The notes below the pieces were generated by a model. That model saw only the letters and a list, made by a program, of their open reading frames with translations. It made no database searches and was not told where the DNA came from. A stretch of DNA of 39,094 nucleotides from Vibrio tasmaniensis 1F-187 (GTDB taxonomy: Bacteria; Pseudomonadota; Gammaproteobacteria; Enterobacterales; Vibrionaceae). Where the stretch lies: the NCBI RefSeq assembly GCF_000272405.2, contig NZ_AJZM02000419.1:1-39094 (forward strand). Reading direction: 5' to 3'. A program made the position numbers and the translations under genes. Position 1 is the stretch's first letter. Every line of letters begins with the position of its first letter. Positions 18,283 through 25,864 of the stretch are shown piece after piece.

Positions 18283-18310
18283 ATATAGAGCTTAGAGATA
18301 TGAAGCATCA

Positions 18311-18631
18311 GTGTCGTTCAATAATCCGTTACCAATACGCCTCAAAGAAGCGCGTAAAAAAGCAAACCTCTCTCAGAAGGCTTTGGGAGTTCGTATAGGT
18401 ATGGATGAAGGTTCTGCTAGTCCAAGAATGAATCAGTATGAGAAAGGGAAGCATACACCGGATGCTCAAACCTTGAAGTTAATTGCTGGTGAGCTTGGAG
18501 TGCCATTGAGCTACTTTTTTTGTGAGGATGTTGATTCTGCAGAGCTTGTTTGCTTGATAGATAAGTTGAATGAGGCCGATAAGAAAAACCTTATCGACCA
18601 TATTAAGAAAAAGCTTGATGGTATTGAGTAA
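18311..18631 (+). CDS. XRE-family transcriptional regulator
   Basis: A 106-residue regulator, the size of restriction-modification controller and phage repressor-like proteins. A helix-turn-helix domain fills residues about 7-70 (IRLKEARKKANLSQKALGVRIGM...MNQYEKGKHTPDAQTLKLIAGELGV), followed by a short helical tail. The start is GTG with a weak ribosome site. It is divergent from the helicase/McrBC-like cargo and convergent with the recombinase operon. Two copies of ACTAAG-N5-CTTAGT lie in the 102-base divergent region, so it most likely binds them, represses the cargo and regulates itself. This is an inference from position and symmetry. Confidence 0.85.
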   Translation: MSFNNPLPIRLKEARKKANLSQKALGVRIGMDEGSASPRMNQYEKGKHTPDAQTLKLIAGELGVPLSYFFCEDVDSAELVCLIDKLNEADKKNLIDHIKKKLDGIE

Positions 18632-18656
18632 GCTTTAGTATTCCTCAACTCAACGA

Positions 18657-19115
18657 TTACTTAATCGAAACAACCTTGCTTCGCTTTAGTTGAACTAACT
18701 CTTCACGTAATTGGGAGTTTTTAAACTCCAAATCTTCTATATGAGCCAACGCTTGAACCAGCTTGTCGTTAAGGTGGTGCTGCGCAGCTGCAAACAGGGC
18801 TAACTTCTCTCGCTCCGCCTCGTACTTAGTTTTGTAGTTGTCCTTAATGCGCTTTTGTTCTTTGAGCTTGGTGCGAACAGTCTGGATCTCTGGTTGGACT
18901 ATTTCACCTTTTCCTGCCGCAATCTCTGCTTTAGTTTGCTTCACTTTCTCAACAAACTCAGGGTAGTAATAGCCGCTGCCATTACCTAGGTTAGCTTCTT
19001 CCTCAACCGCTCTCACACTGAGCTTACGATGAGTAGGGATACGCTTAGGCTTGCCTTGTTTAATTCTTTCTAGGGCAGCCTCTAATGCTAGTCGTGTATT
19101 TTCGCTCTTACTCAT
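18657..19115 (-). CDS. Small coiled-coil protein of the recombinase operon
   Basis: A 152-residue, highly charged, mostly helical protein. The N-terminal third is basic (ALERIKQGKPKRIPTHRKLSV) and includes a helix-turn-helix-like stretch up to GSGYYYPEFVEKV. The rest is a coiled coil (EQKRIKDNYKTKYEAEREK through LVQLKRSKV). It overlaps the preceding recombinase gene by 4 bases (ATGA), so it is made with it. In place and form it corresponds to Tn554 TnpC, a small helper that biases integration versus excision. It also recalls the small accessory gene linked to Gamma-Mobile-Trio recombinases. Function is inferred from this position only; it has no catalytic motif. Confidence 0.7.
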   Translation of the reverse strand: MSKSENTRLALEAALERIKQGKPKRIPTHRKLSVRAVEEEANLGNGSGYYYPEFVEKVKQTKAEIAAGKGEIVQPEIQTVRTKLKEQKRIKDNYKTKYEAEREKLALFAAAQHHLNDKLVQALAHIEDLEFKNSQLREELVQLKRSKVVSIK

Positions 19116-21157
19116 AAATTCGCTACCTTCAAATCAGGTTCAAAAGGCGTGAAGGGCATATCAAAGTCAGCCATGACTTTCTCTGCGGCTCTTACTTGAG
19201 TGACATAGTGACTATGTTCACTTACTGAAATATCTTCGCCAGATTCCATGTAAGCAACTAGACTACGGTGCTTTTTTCGCCACCATTTAGCCTGTTGTTC
19301 GTCAATGATGCTACTACCAGAGCCACAGTCCACGCAGAATTGTGGGGTGACCACACCGTCCATATCGCAGTCATAACCAGATTTGCAATAGCTATGCATT
19401 GAACCATGCAGTGTCAACTTACCATCCTTTACGGCTTTATATATAACATCCCATGAGCTATAAATGGTCGGCACATCCCCTCGCATTTTCATGATCGCTT
19501 TGCCATAAGTGCCCGATAGTTTTTCATCTGAGTACCATTGTTTAAAGATTTTATTTGCGGTGGGTTCTGCATTGATTTCATCGAGTGCCTTTTGCACTTG
19601 CTCATCTACTTTCAGATCCCGTAGGCTCGCCAGCTTCCCACCATTGGTGTACCACTCGGTCATCGCGAGGTATAAGTGCTTGAACTGTTGTTTTAGCGCT
19701 ACTAATGTCCCTAGGCGGTTCTTAATGCAGTAAAAGGCCAAGGTGCGCCTGAACTGATGAGTTGTCATGTGCCATGGATTTCCAACAGTTACATCTTTTT
19801 TTACGCGGTTAAATGAGCGAGGGTTTGACTCAAGGCATTCTGCGAAATCCTTTTCAGTTACAATGAAATTGAATTGATTGCAAAAGCGCTGTAATCGGTG
19901 ATTCCATCCTGTAATCAATGTAGGGGGCTTGGAGCGGTATGATTTATTTACCCAAATCGAGTCTTTGTATTTTTTATCTGGGTAAGTGATTTCTTTGCGC
20001 CATTCTTCAGTTAATGTGGTCATTAACTCTATTGCAGCTTTGGAAGATGAAGCTGTGACCCATGTTTCTCGCTTATTGCCTAACTTAAAAGTGTGAGATT
20101 GGAGCATGTGGAAATCACGTCCTTCAAAGGTATCCTTGTAATAGCTTCTAGGCGTTAATTTATCGATTTCGGAATCTCGCATACCGCTAAAACCACCACA
20201 TACGATATAGCAAGCATTAGTTAGTTGACCCCAATAGCGTTTAAAATCTGTTCCATTGTTTAGTCTAAGACTTGGTACTTTAGCGGCTAATGGTTCGACA
20301 AGCTCTTTAACTTTGCATGGTTGTAACTCTTGAGCTGTGGAAATGTATTTTCGCTTATCGAAGCTACCATCCTCACCCATGAAGGAATAACGGCTCCCTT
20401 GCTTTATTTTTTCTTCAAGATTGCGCACCCCCTCGTCATAGTTATGCTGTAGAGACTTCTCAATATCTAATATTAATTGTCTATGTGGGTGAGCATCATT
20501 GACCAGTTCTATAGCTTTTCCATAAATGGCATTACATAAACGTTCAGGTATAACAAGAGTTTGCTGCGCTTCATTGAAACTTATCCGTCTTGCTTCTGTT
20601 TTTGACTTTATTGGATTGAGTCCAAGCTCAAGCTTGTGCCATGACTCATCATTTATAGCGGCATTTAATGCAACAAAAGTTGACTCGATAGTCCCTTGGG
20701 CATAGTTACCCTCTTGTAAAAAGTGCTCAAAATCACTCCAAACCATAGATAAAGAAAGACATTTTAGTGACTTATGGTTGTTCCTTTGTAAGAAACGATA
20801 AACCACTTTTATATTGTCAAATCGAGTTCGTACACTAGAAAACTTGAGTGCTTTTTTCTGCTTTGGACTTTTGTTAAATAGCCAGCCATAACTTAGCAGT
20901 TTTAGTTCCTGTTGTAGCTCAGGGATATTGTCAAACTCTTCTGTGTTTAGGTTGTTCCTGCTCTTTTTTCGCGAGAAAGGCAGGCAATCCCAATTGTTCT
21001 GGCCAAAGTTGGCGGTAACGTTTCCGTCTTTATCCTTGCAGATGATGATGGTATCTAGCTCTTCATATCTTTTCTCATGGTAGAGCGTTACTACATCAAC
21101 ATCCGTGACCTTATTTTGCTGTGGAAAGTCGGGTAAATAGAGTTTAGATGTATCCAT
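19112..21157 (-). CDS. Large tyrosine recombinase with complete catalytic set
   Basis: A 681-residue site-specific recombinase, much longer than phage integrases. Catalytic residues are all visible: Arg327 (GGFSGMRDSEI), Lys358 region (HTFKLG), His467 and Arg470 (HQFR), His494 (FKHL) and nucleophile Tyr503 (TEWY). The C-terminal part has four cysteines (Cys591, Cys597, Cys608, Cys611) that may bind zinc. I start at the ATG at 21157, which overlaps the preceding stop by one base (TAATG) and has AGG upstream; an in-frame start at 21217 would extend 20 residues into the neighbour. It appears to be the large integrase of a Gamma-Mobile-Trio-type set (possibly what is called GmtZ). The name is from memory and should be checked. 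It is followed directly by the small coiled-coil gene. Confidence 0.8.
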   Translation of the reverse strand: MDTSKLYLPDFPQQNKVTDVDVVTLYHEKRYEELDTIIICKDKDGNVTANFGQNNWDCLPFSRKKSRNNLNTEEFDNIPELQQELKLLSYGWLFNKSPKQKKALKFSSVRTRFDNIKVVYRFLQRNNHKSLKCLSLSMVWSDFEHFLQEGNYAQGTIESTFVALNAAINDESWHKLELGLNPIKSKTEARRISFNEAQQTLVIPERLCNAIYGKAIELVNDAHPHRQLILDIEKSLQHNYDEGVRNLEEKIKQGSRYSFMGEDGSFDKRKYISTAQELQPCKVKELVEPLAAKVPSLRLNNGTDFKRYWGQLTNACYIVCGGFSGMRDSEIDKLTPRSYYKDTFEGRDFHMLQSHTFKLGNKRETWVTASSSKAAIELMTTLTEEWRKEITYPDKKYKDSIWVNKSYRSKPPTLITGWNHRLQRFCNQFNFIVTEKDFAECLESNPRSFNRVKKDVTVGNPWHMTTHQFRRTLAFYCIKNRLGTLVALKQQFKHLYLAMTEWYTNGGKLASLRDLKVDEQVQKALDEINAEPTANKIFKQWYSDEKLSGTYGKAIMKMRGDVPTIYSSWDVIYKAVKDGKLTLHGSMHSYCKSGYDCDMDGVVTPQFCVDCGSGSSIIDEQQAKWWRKKHRSLVAYMESGEDISVSEHSHYVTQVRAAEKVMADFDMPFTPFEPDLKVANL

Positions 21158-22902
21158 TATCCTACCTCGACTGGTGATTTTGAAATTAAGCTTAAAACTG
21201 ATTCGTTGTCGCTCCATGCAGGGTGCAAACCATCATCATCAAGTTTGGCTTCTGCCTTTCTCAATATCTGCTGATTTATGCTTGGTAGTATTTTTTGCTC
21301 GATAAACTTTACAATGTTTTCAAAGTTTTTTTTATAATGGCTGGCATCCAAGTGAAGGAACAGTGATTCTTCAATACAGGCTCTGAATGAGAGCAGGCAC
21401 CAGACATCTGATACCGACTGAACAATCACTTGGTCTGGGCAACCAAAGCACCCTAGTAGGTCTGCACAGGCTAATCGCTCTCCCTCCTTTGCAAGCCCTT
21501 GTGCTTGAGCTTTCTTGGTGTACTTTTGGGACTTTTCACCGAATGGGGCAGCGCAGCTACCGCCATTAGAAGTTCGGCTTAAATTGGGAAGGTTAATCTT
21601 GTTTTCTTCCTCGATAACCAGTACCTCAATACTGAGGTTTTTCTGAGCCTGCTGTGTGTTGACCCTGCTCTTGACCTGCTCCTCCCGAATTGACATCGTA
21701 TCTTGCATCATGCCGTTATTTGCCAGCTTATTTCCCTCGCTATAGTGACGCTTACGGATGTTGGGTGTGTTGTTAAGCATGAGGTTATTAACCATTTCAC
21801 CTTGATGATATGACGTTAGTTGAGAGCCTGTTTCACGAAAGCGGCTTATGCTAGGGCGTAAGCGTCTTCCCATTTGATCTGTAAATGTGAAGTTTTTTTC
21901 GACCCAGAGTTTGAGAAATGCCTGTAGAGTTCTGCTCTTTAATGGTTGTATCTTTTTGGATGCAATCGTCTGAAGAAGAGTTGCTTGCTCGCTGGTACTT
22001 AATATTCGTGAAGCTTTCAGTAATTTGTCGAAAAAAGTCATGGCATACTTGGGGATCTCTAATTCATGCTCACCAATTTCAATTTGAATGGTTTTAAATG
22101 CGCGACGTTTGAAAGCTGGCATTGTGTACCAGACTTCACCAGTAAATATCGAAGCATTGTTTGGCTGTCTTAGTTGTAATAGAGTGCTTGTGTTGGCATA
22201 GGTGTAATAAGACAATAAGTAGGCGGCAGTACACATCATCTTAGATATACCTCCACAAAGTTGATATTTTTCACCTAGCCATTCAAAGGTCATAGTCGGT
22301 GTAACCTTTGACGCATGAATGTGCTTATCAGGGGCTTCAATAAACTGTGAATAGGTTTGATTGAAAAGACGCCTTAAGAAAGGGAGCAATTGATTTAAAT
22401 CGCTACGTGTATAGCTCTCAAACGGTTCTCGATCGCTGTTGTCCATGATAATCACGTTATTAAAATAATAGTGTGGTAAATCAAGGTATCTAGTGAATAG
22501 GGAGACCATATTTGCTCGTCTAATTTTATATGAACTACGTTTTATTTCCCCCAACATGACACGAACTTGTATGTGCTCCATGTAGCCTTCTAATGAGTGT
22601 TGGCTAAAAGCTGCATAATTTTCTTTATCGCACCATCGAAGGTACTGTGATAATTCACTAAAAATCCCATATAGAGATTTATGGCTAGAACCTTCATCCA
22701 TTTTTTCACTAAATCTGTCTTTTAATCTAAGAGCAAACTCTCTACGGTTAGCATTCTCGAATTGATGGCTCTGCTGTAGTTTGTGAGTTGGAGGAAAGCC
22801 TTTAAATAAAAGGCGGTTAAAGTCAGCTAAAGCGTTGTTGTACGCATTAAGATTAAAGCAAAGTTCTGGTTTCCAGTCAGAAAGGTAGGTAGGTTCAGTC
22901 AT
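21157..22902 (-). CDS. Degenerate tyrosine-recombinase-like protein, probable accessory subunit
   Basis: A 581-residue protein with the tyrosine-recombinase plan but worn catalytic sites. The box I position of the usual Arg is Asn237 in LLSYYTYANTSTLLQLR. The HxLR motif reads Ser353-Arg-Phe-Arg356, and the next His is Asn378. Only Arg356 and Tyr387 (RKRHY) remain. Four cysteines in the C-terminal part (Cys450, Cys479, Cys485, Cys488) could bind zinc. The ATG at 22902 has AGGTGG five bases upstream and overlaps the previous stop by 8 bases; a GTG at 22911 is possible. The gene lies between two intact recombinases, so it may shape the synaptic complex without cutting DNA. It would be the third member of the trio. 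Confidence 0.7.
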   Translation of the reverse strand: MTEPTYLSDWKPELCFNLNAYNNALADFNRLLFKGFPPTHKLQQSHQFENANRREFALRLKDRFSEKMDEGSSHKSLYGIFSELSQYLRWCDKENYAAFSQHSLEGYMEHIQVRVMLGEIKRSSYKIRRANMVSLFTRYLDLPHYYFNNVIIMDNSDREPFESYTRSDLNQLLPFLRRLFNQTYSQFIEAPDKHIHASKVTPTMTFEWLGEKYQLCGGISKMMCTAAYLLSYYTYANTSTLLQLRQPNNASIFTGEVWYTMPAFKRRAFKTIQIEIGEHELEIPKYAMTFFDKLLKASRILSTSEQATLLQTIASKKIQPLKSRTLQAFLKLWVEKNFTFTDQMGRRLRPSISRFRETGSQLTSYHQGEMVNNLMLNNTPNIRKRHYSEGNKLANNGMMQDTMSIREEQVKSRVNTQQAQKNLSIEVLVIEEENKINLPNLSRTSNGGSCAAPFGEKSQKYTKKAQAQGLAKEGERLACADLLGCFGCPDQVIVQSVSDVWCLLSFRACIEESLFLHLDASHYKKNFENIVKFIEQKILPSINQQILRKAEAKLDDDGLHPAWSDNESVLSLISKSPVEVG

Positions 22903-24220
22903 CGTTACCACCTAACGCATCGTGCATAATCGCATCAAGGATGCCATACTTCACTTTGAAAGCCTCTTTGCGTTTTAGAAAGCGTAAATACTTCCAAGTC
23001 GTACTTTCACCTTTATGCCCCATCCAACCCATCAGAAGCTCCATACAGTCGACAACGGGCAATTTAGCCTCTAGCAAAACATTGAGACGATAGGTGGCAT
23101 AGGTGGCGCGTAAATCATGGAAGCGATGGGAAAATGATGGCTCTACCTGTTTTATTTCTGCCCTGAACTCAATCCATCGAGCTTCAATGGATTTACCCGT
23201 AGCAGGGTTGCCTTGTTGGCTAACAAAAAGTGGTTCGTGACGATCACAACGCTCTAGTGTTTCAATGGTCTTCTGGGTGAAGCTGACAGCATCACTGTGT
23301 AATTGTTCTATTTTCTCGTTAAGCCTAGTAACACGCTTAAGGCGTCGCTCTGAAATTCGATACTCATTCAACGACTGGATCAAATCCGATGAAATCTCGA
23401 CAGTCCGTGTTTTCAAGAATTTGGTTTGTACGCCAGTAGAGCGGGGGCATAAAAGAATTTCAAAGCGATGTTGGCTTTCAGCAAGTGGCGTTGCAGTGTC
23501 CAGCGCATCTAACGTTAGGGTTGCTACTTCTTCAACCCGCATACCTGTATCAATTGCAAGCAAGGCCTGCAAGCGCAACTCTTCAGACGTTAGTGGAAGG
23601 TGTTGAGTTAAAATACTAAGCGTATCACGGCTTAGTGGAGATAGTGGCCTGATGTTTTTACTATCTGCATCCCTGGGCACTTTTATGCGTAAATCACTGG
23701 TTTCAACAATGAAAGTTGAAGATATGTGGGCAAGCATTCCACTGTTCTGAACAGAGACAAATTCCATTTTGAATGGGGCTTCTTTCTCATTTTTTACGCA
23801 TAGATAACCATCATGCATTAGCCACTTATAGTAATTGACGATTTGGTTCATACGAACACTGGCAGTGCTGTGTGCAAGCGTGCCTTGTTTTATTTGCTTC
23901 AGCAGGTGTGAGCGGAACAGGTAAGTTGGTTTGAGCCGTTTGACTGGCGGGAATTTATCCCAACTCCCCCCTTTGTCCTCAAGAAATTGGTAGTAGGCAC
24001 GCAAAGCCTGCGCGCAAGGGGATAAGTCCTCTGCTTTCTTTACGACCTTGAGATAAAACAGGTAGCTGTTGGCTTCGTGATTGAATACACCATCTTTCGA
24101 AAAGAGGGTTGGCAGCGAACCGATATTGTTATTGGAAGGGAGGCAATGGAATGTACCATTATCCAGTTTTTGTAGCTCAGTCTCTTTGAAAACATCGCTG
24201 GAGTGCACAAGGTATGTCAT
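22895..24220 (-). CDS. Tyrosine recombinase, first gene of the mobility operon (GmtY-like)
   Basis: A 441-residue site-specific recombinase. The N-terminal SAM-like core-binding region (about 50-150) precedes a catalytic domain with every expected residue: Arg228 (DTGMRVEEV), Lys270 region (KFLKTRT), His368 and Arg371 (HDLR), His402 (GWMGH) and nucleophile Tyr411 (WKYL). It is the first gene inside the gor end of the element, with a 12-bp-arm palindrome just upstream and AGGA before the ATG. It reads in the same direction as gor with no clear terminator between, so gor read-through could feed it. It resembles Tn554 TnpA and the GmtY recombinase of Gamma-Mobile-Trio islands; the latter name is given from memory. 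It is the best candidate for the enzyme acting at the 9-bp core. Confidence 0.85.
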   Translation of the reverse strand: MTYLVHSSDVFKETELQKLDNGTFHCLPSNNNIGSLPTLFSKDGVFNHEANSYLFYLKVVKKAEDLSPCAQALRAYYQFLEDKGGSWDKFPPVKRLKPTYLFRSHLLKQIKQGTLAHSTASVRMNQIVNYYKWLMHDGYLCVKNEKEAPFKMEFVSVQNSGMLAHISSTFIVETSDLRIKVPRDADSKNIRPLSPLSRDTLSILTQHLPLTSEELRLQALLAIDTGMRVEEVATLTLDALDTATPLAESQHRFEILLCPRSTGVQTKFLKTRTVEISSDLIQSLNEYRISERRLKRVTRLNEKIEQLHSDAVSFTQKTIETLERCDRHEPLFVSQQGNPATGKSIEARWIEFRAEIKQVEPSFSHRFHDLRATYATYRLNVLLEAKLPVVDCMELLMGWMGHKGESTTWKYLRFLKRKEAFKVKYGILDAIMHDALGGNDD

Positions 24221-24237
24221 AAATCATCCTGAAAAAT

Positions 24238-24270
24238 ATCACTGTCCATGTATACAGTATGGACAGTGAT
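24238..24270. repeat. Large palindrome upstream of the first recombinase gene
   Basis: ATCACTGTCCAT (24238-24249) and ATGGACAGTGAT (24259-24270) are perfect 12-bp inverted arms around a 9-base centre that includes GTATAC. It lies 17 bases upstream of the recombinase start and 57 bases inside the att core. It has no T run, so it is not a terminator. It could be a recombinase arm site or an autoregulatory operator. Confidence 0.7.
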
Positions 24271-24317
24271 TAACTATTTTCCAGATTTATTTACGTGTGT
24301 AAGATGCTTTTCCTACA

Positions 24318-25676
24318 CTAACCCCTCATGGTAACGAATTCTTCGCTGCCCGTTGGGTGAATCGCCACAACAGAGTCGAAATCTGCTTTGGTTGCGCCCA
24401 TTTTCATTGCAACGCCGAAGCCTTGAATCATTTCATCAACAGTAAAACCGATGCCGTGTAGGCCGACTACAGTCTCTTCTTCGCCAGCACACACTAGCTT
24501 CATCTTACAAGGTTGACGGTGCTGAGTGACAGCAGTGTACATTGCAGTAAAACCAGACGTGTATACCTTGATGTTGTCTTTGCCGTATTGCTCTTCAGCT
24601 TCTTGAGTCGTTAGACCAATAGTGCCGATAGGTGGGTGGCTGAATACAACAGTAGGAACGAGCGTGTAGTCCATCTTCGCGTTTGTTTGGCCGTTGAATA
24701 GGCGCTCAGAAAGCTGACGACCGGCTTTAACAGCAACAGGTGTTAGCTCGATGCCACCTTCCATGATGTCGCCAACACAGTAGATGCCAGGAACGTTGGT
24801 TGCTTGGAACTCGTCGACTTTGATGTAGCCACGGTCGTTGGTTGCAACGCCAGTTGATGCTAGGTTGATAGCGTCAGTGGCTGGGTGGCGACCGATAGCC
24901 CAAATTAGGTGGTCAACGTTTTGAGTGTTGCCGTTCTCAAGGTGCAGAGTCAGTGTGCCATCTGCTTCTTTCACTACTTCTTTAGGAACAGAGTGCGTGT
25001 GAAGTGTTGGGCCTTCCGCTTCCATTACTTCAACCAGTGTTTCAACAATCATTGGGTCGAAGCTGCGAAGTGGTGACTCTTTACGACAGAACAAGTGTGT
25101 CTCTGTGCCAAGTGCACTTAGTACGCCTGCGATTTCTACTGCGATGTAGCCTGCGCCGATTACAGCAACACGTTTAGGTTGCTCCATCAGATCGAAGAAA
25201 CCGTTTGAGTCGATACCGTGCTCTGCGCCAGGGATGTTTGGAATGGTTGGACGACCACCCACTGCGATCAGGATGTGATCCGCTGTGTAGTGTTCACCGT
25301 TAACTTCAACGGTTTTTTCATCTACAAACTTAGCAAAGCCTTTGATTACGTTTATTTTGTTATTACCAAGAACGCGATCGTAAGATTGGTGGATACGACC
25401 AATGTACGCTTGACGGTTTTCAACCAGTTTGCCCCAGTTGAAGCCTTTTACGTCAACGTCGAAGCCGTAGTCTTTTGAATATAGGTTGATTGCTTCAGCA
25501 ACTTGAGCACCGTGCCACATAACCTTTTTAGGAACACAACCAACGTTTACACAAGTACCACCAAGGTCTTGAGCTTCGATAAGTGCAACTTTTGCACCGT
25601 GCATTGCTGCGCGGTTAGCTGATGCGATGCCGCCTGAACCGCCGCCGATACAGATGTAATCAAAATGAGTCGCCAT
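24318..25676 (-). CDS. gor: Glutathione reductase, with C terminus replaced by element insertion
   Basis: Cytosolic FAD enzyme that reduces glutathione disulphide with NADPH. The 452-residue protein has the FAD motif GGGSGG (11-16), the redox pair Cys42/Cys47 in [13 protein letters not shown], and the NADPH fold GAGYIAVE with the arginines of CRKESPLR. The C-terminal catalytic His440-Glu445 lies in HPTGSEEF. I start at the ATG at 25676, which has GGAG upstream; an in-frame ATG at 25688 adds four residues. The last codons are Val-Thr-Met-Arg-Gly-stop, where relatives end at Val-Thr-Met-Arg. The final two sense codons and stop come from the inserted element. No terminator follows the new stop, so transcripts may run into the recombinase gene. 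Activity should be unaffected, because the His-Glu pair is intact. Confidence 0.95.
   Translation of the reverse strand: MATHFDYICIGGGSGGIASANRAAMHGAKVALIEAQDLGGTCVNVGCVPKKVMWHGAQVAEAINLYSKDYGFDVDVKGFNWGKLVENRQAYIGRIHQSYDRVLGNNKINVIKGFAKFVDEKTVEVNGEHYTADHILIAVGGRPTIPNIPGAEHGIDSNGFFDLMEQPKRVAVIGAGYIAVEIAGVLSALGTETHLFCRKESPLRSFDPMIVETLVEVMEAEGPTLHTHSVPKEVVKEADGTLTLHLENGNTQNVDHLIWAIGRHPATDAINLASTGVATNDRGYIKVDEFQATNVPGIYCVGDIMEGGIELTPVAVKAGRQLSERLFNGQTNAKMDYTLVPTVVFSHPPIGTIGLTTQEAEEQYGKDNIKVYTSGFTAMYTAVTQHRQPCKMKLVCAGEEETVVGLHGIGFTVDEMIQGFGVAMKMGATKADFDSVVAIHPTGSEEFVTMRG
24327..24335. repeat. Attachment-site core, gor end
   Basis: CATGGTAAC, which encodes the Val-Thr-Met codons of gor on the minus strand and is identical to 11402-11410. 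Bases to the left (24318-24326, Arg-Gly-stop) are element-derived. Bases to the right are native gor. Confidence 0.75.
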
Positions 25677-25864
25677 TACTTTCTCCATTTATTGAAGGCT
25701 GTGGGTACAGTGAGCGCACTGAACACCTACGTCCTATAGATTCTTAAATTGTCTAATTATTATATTGAGGGCAGATCGGTTGAACTCAATCTCCCTGTTT
25801 AAAATTTATTCGTGTACGTCACAGTCTGCTGAGTATTCGTCGGAGCATGACGTTAAGTTCGAGA

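Larger units (their letters stand above)
11402..24335. mobile_element. Integrated recombinase-trio island in the 3' end of gor, about 12.9 kb
   Basis: The boundaries are a 9-bp direct repeat, CATGGTAAC, at 11402-11410 and 24327-24335. The right copy lies inside gor; the left copy is attached to the original gor tail and terminator. The content is entirely foreign in character: a four-gene tyrosine-recombinase operon, an XRE regulator and a helicase/McrBC-like cargo. The genes are visibly more AT-rich than gor, prlC or the ABC operon. The element supplies a new gor end (Arg-Gly-stop), so gor stays functional. This is typical of islands that target gene 3' ends. The recombinase set resembles the Gamma-Mobile-Trio islands reported from Vibrio, and more distantly Tn554. 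No conjugation, phage or plasmid-replication gene is present, so it is not an obvious ICE or prophage. Confidence 0.85.

Noticed and set aside
24290..24320. Stem GTGTAGG/CTTACAC after the gor stop as a terminator
   Set aside because: Only 7 bp with a G-U and no T run after it; unlikely to terminate efficiently.
11402..24335. Element as prophage, integrative conjugative element or integron
   Set aside because: There are no capsid, tail, relaxase, type IV secretion or attC-type sequences; recombinases are of the multi-subunit trio type.
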